Notes under the pieces: generated by a model
What the model saw: the letters and a program-made list of their open reading frames with translations, nothing else
The model's database searches: none
What the model was told of the DNA's origin: nothing
Assembly: GCF_000711725.1 (NCBI RefSeq)
Contig: NZ_JONP01000012.1
Span: forward strand, 124,001 to 188,000
From: Roseomonas aerilata DSM 19363
Lineage (GTDB): Bacteria; Pseudomonadota; Alphaproteobacteria; Acetobacterales; Acetobacteraceae
Direction of reading: 5' to 3'
DNA length: 64,000 nt
In this document: positions 63,449 to 64,000 of the stretch, one piece after another
Layout of the letters: each line of letters starts with the position of its first letter
Numbering within the stretch: the first letter of the stretch is position 1
Position numbers and translations under genes: made by a program

Positions 63449-64000
63449 TCAAAGCCGCGGCGCGATCCCCCCGATTCCGCTCGCGAGTTCCAGTCCAGCC
63501 AGCGCATTGAGGTAGGCCGCCCGGGCCGCGTTTCCGGCCACCCGCGTCGCGTTCAGCGTGCGCAGCGCGTCCAGGGTATCGAGCAGGGTGCGGCCGCCGG
63601 CAGCGTAGGCGGCTTCCGTCGAGCGATAAGCTTCCTCGGCGCGGCCAAGGGCGCTGCCGGTGGTCAGGTCGAGCAGGGATCGCGCCTGGACATAGGCCGA
63701 CCAGGCCACCGCGAGATCCGATTGGGCATTGGCGAGCGCCGCCTGCGCCTGGGCTTGGGCCTGGCCGCGTTGGGCATTGGCCACGGCAATGTTCCCCTCC
63801 GTCAGGCGGCTGGTGAAGATCGGGATGGAGAGGCCGATGCCGAGCGTGTCGTTGGCGCGCACGGGCCGGTTGCTGTTCGGCAGGTCCTGGCTGAGTTCCG
63901 TGCGGGTGACGGTGCCGTTGACCGAGACGTCGCGCGAGCGCCCGGCCTCGGCCAGGCGCGTGTTGGCGTCGGCCGCATTCACGGCGCGGGAGGCGGCGAG
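63449..64000 (-). CDS. TolC-family outer-membrane efflux protein, 5' end outside the window
   Basis: The last 184 codons of a TolC-type channel: RANDTLGIGLSIPIFTSRLT, the coiled-coil segment NIAVANAQRGQAQAQAQAAL and a second helical hairpin ending LAGLELASGIGGIAPRL. The open frame continues to the window edge, so the start is missing. It forms the outer-membrane exit of an efflux or type I secretion system. The beta-helix protein without signal peptide could be a cargo of such a system, but that is speculative. Confidence 0.87.
   Translation of the reverse strand, partial: LAASRAVNAADANTRLAEAGRSRDVSVNGTVTRTELSQDLPNSNRPVRANDTLGIGLSIPIFTSRLTEGNIAVANAQRGQAQAQAQAALANAQSDLAVAWSAYVQARSLLDLTTGSALGRAEEAYRSTEAAYAAGGRTLLDTLDALRTLNATRVAGNAARAAYLNALAGLELASGIGGIAPRL

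Overview
This 64 kb, very GC-rich window reads as a chromosomal segment of an alphaproteobacterium, most likely an Acetobacteraceae member close to Roseomonas. The evidence is the codon use, the four TctC/Bug-type solute receptors (a family greatly expanded in such genomes), an HWE-family histidine kinase, DUF3597 and the gene neighbourhoods. This is inference from protein character, not from a marker gene. There is no rRNA, tRNA, CRISPR array, transposase or phage gene. The left end cuts an HWE sensor kinase and the right end cuts a TolC-type outer-membrane protein.

Region by region. (1) 1.9-7.3 kb: a Fur-boxed iron-uptake operon on the minus strand (TonB-dependent siderophore receptor, DUF3649, PepSY membrane protein, DUF3325) with a divergent DUF4198 periplasmic protein. 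(2) 7.6-13.8 kb: a membrane-anchored nuclease, a metal-dependent hydrolase, a broken kinase remnant, a cupin, a lipoprotein, and a methyltransferase plus iron-containing oxygenase (HDO fold) pair. (3) 13.8-13.9 kb: a strong candidate small RNA with its own promoter, an anti-Shine-Dalgarno loop and a terminator. (4) 14.0-20.2 kb, minus strand: a four-carbon sugar-acid module (PdxA2-like dehydrogenase, DUF1537 kinase, KdgT-type permease) downstream of a Bug receptor and a thiamine-diphosphate enzyme. (5) 20.3-26.5 kb: a LysR regulator divergent from an aromatic-ring flavin hydroxylase, an alpha/beta hydrolase and two Bug receptors, then a dihydroxyphthalate-decarboxylase-like protein. (6) 26.6-27.7 kb: two RlpA-type proteins, back to back. 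(7) 27.7-35.0 kb: a sugar-type ABC importer divergent from ltnD-otnI-denD (threonate/erythronate oxidation).

(8) 35.0-42.2 kb: mixed genes, namely a dual-specificity phosphatase with a frameshifted start, a secreted-looking beta-helix protein with two CBM60-like repeats, an MpaB-family oxygenase, glgX and an isochorismatase-like hydrolase. (9) 42.2-49.9 kb: a complete homogentisate pathway (MarR regulator and operator, ring hydroxylase with a small partner, MBL protein, hmgA, fahA, Bug receptor, maiA) closed by a perfect hairpin. (10) 50.0-57.0 kb: a sulfonate uptake and desulfonation operon (ABC importer, two flavin-dependent oxidases, second binding protein, cupin, Lrp regulator), preceded by a possible cysteine-containing leader peptide. 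(11) 57.1-64.0 kb: DUF3597, an AI-2E-type permease with a long C-terminal extension, a hybrid histidine kinase with a stand-alone receiver, an exported RidA-like protein and the TolC fragment.

The overall theme is uptake and oxidation of plant- or soil-derived small molecules (sugar acids, aromatics, sulfonates) together with siderophore-iron capture. The least explained elements are the candidate sRNA at 13.8 kb, the leader peptide at 50.05 kb, the methyltransferase/HDO pair, the metal-site-altered MBL protein in the homogentisate operon, and the incomplete tetronate route split over two loci.
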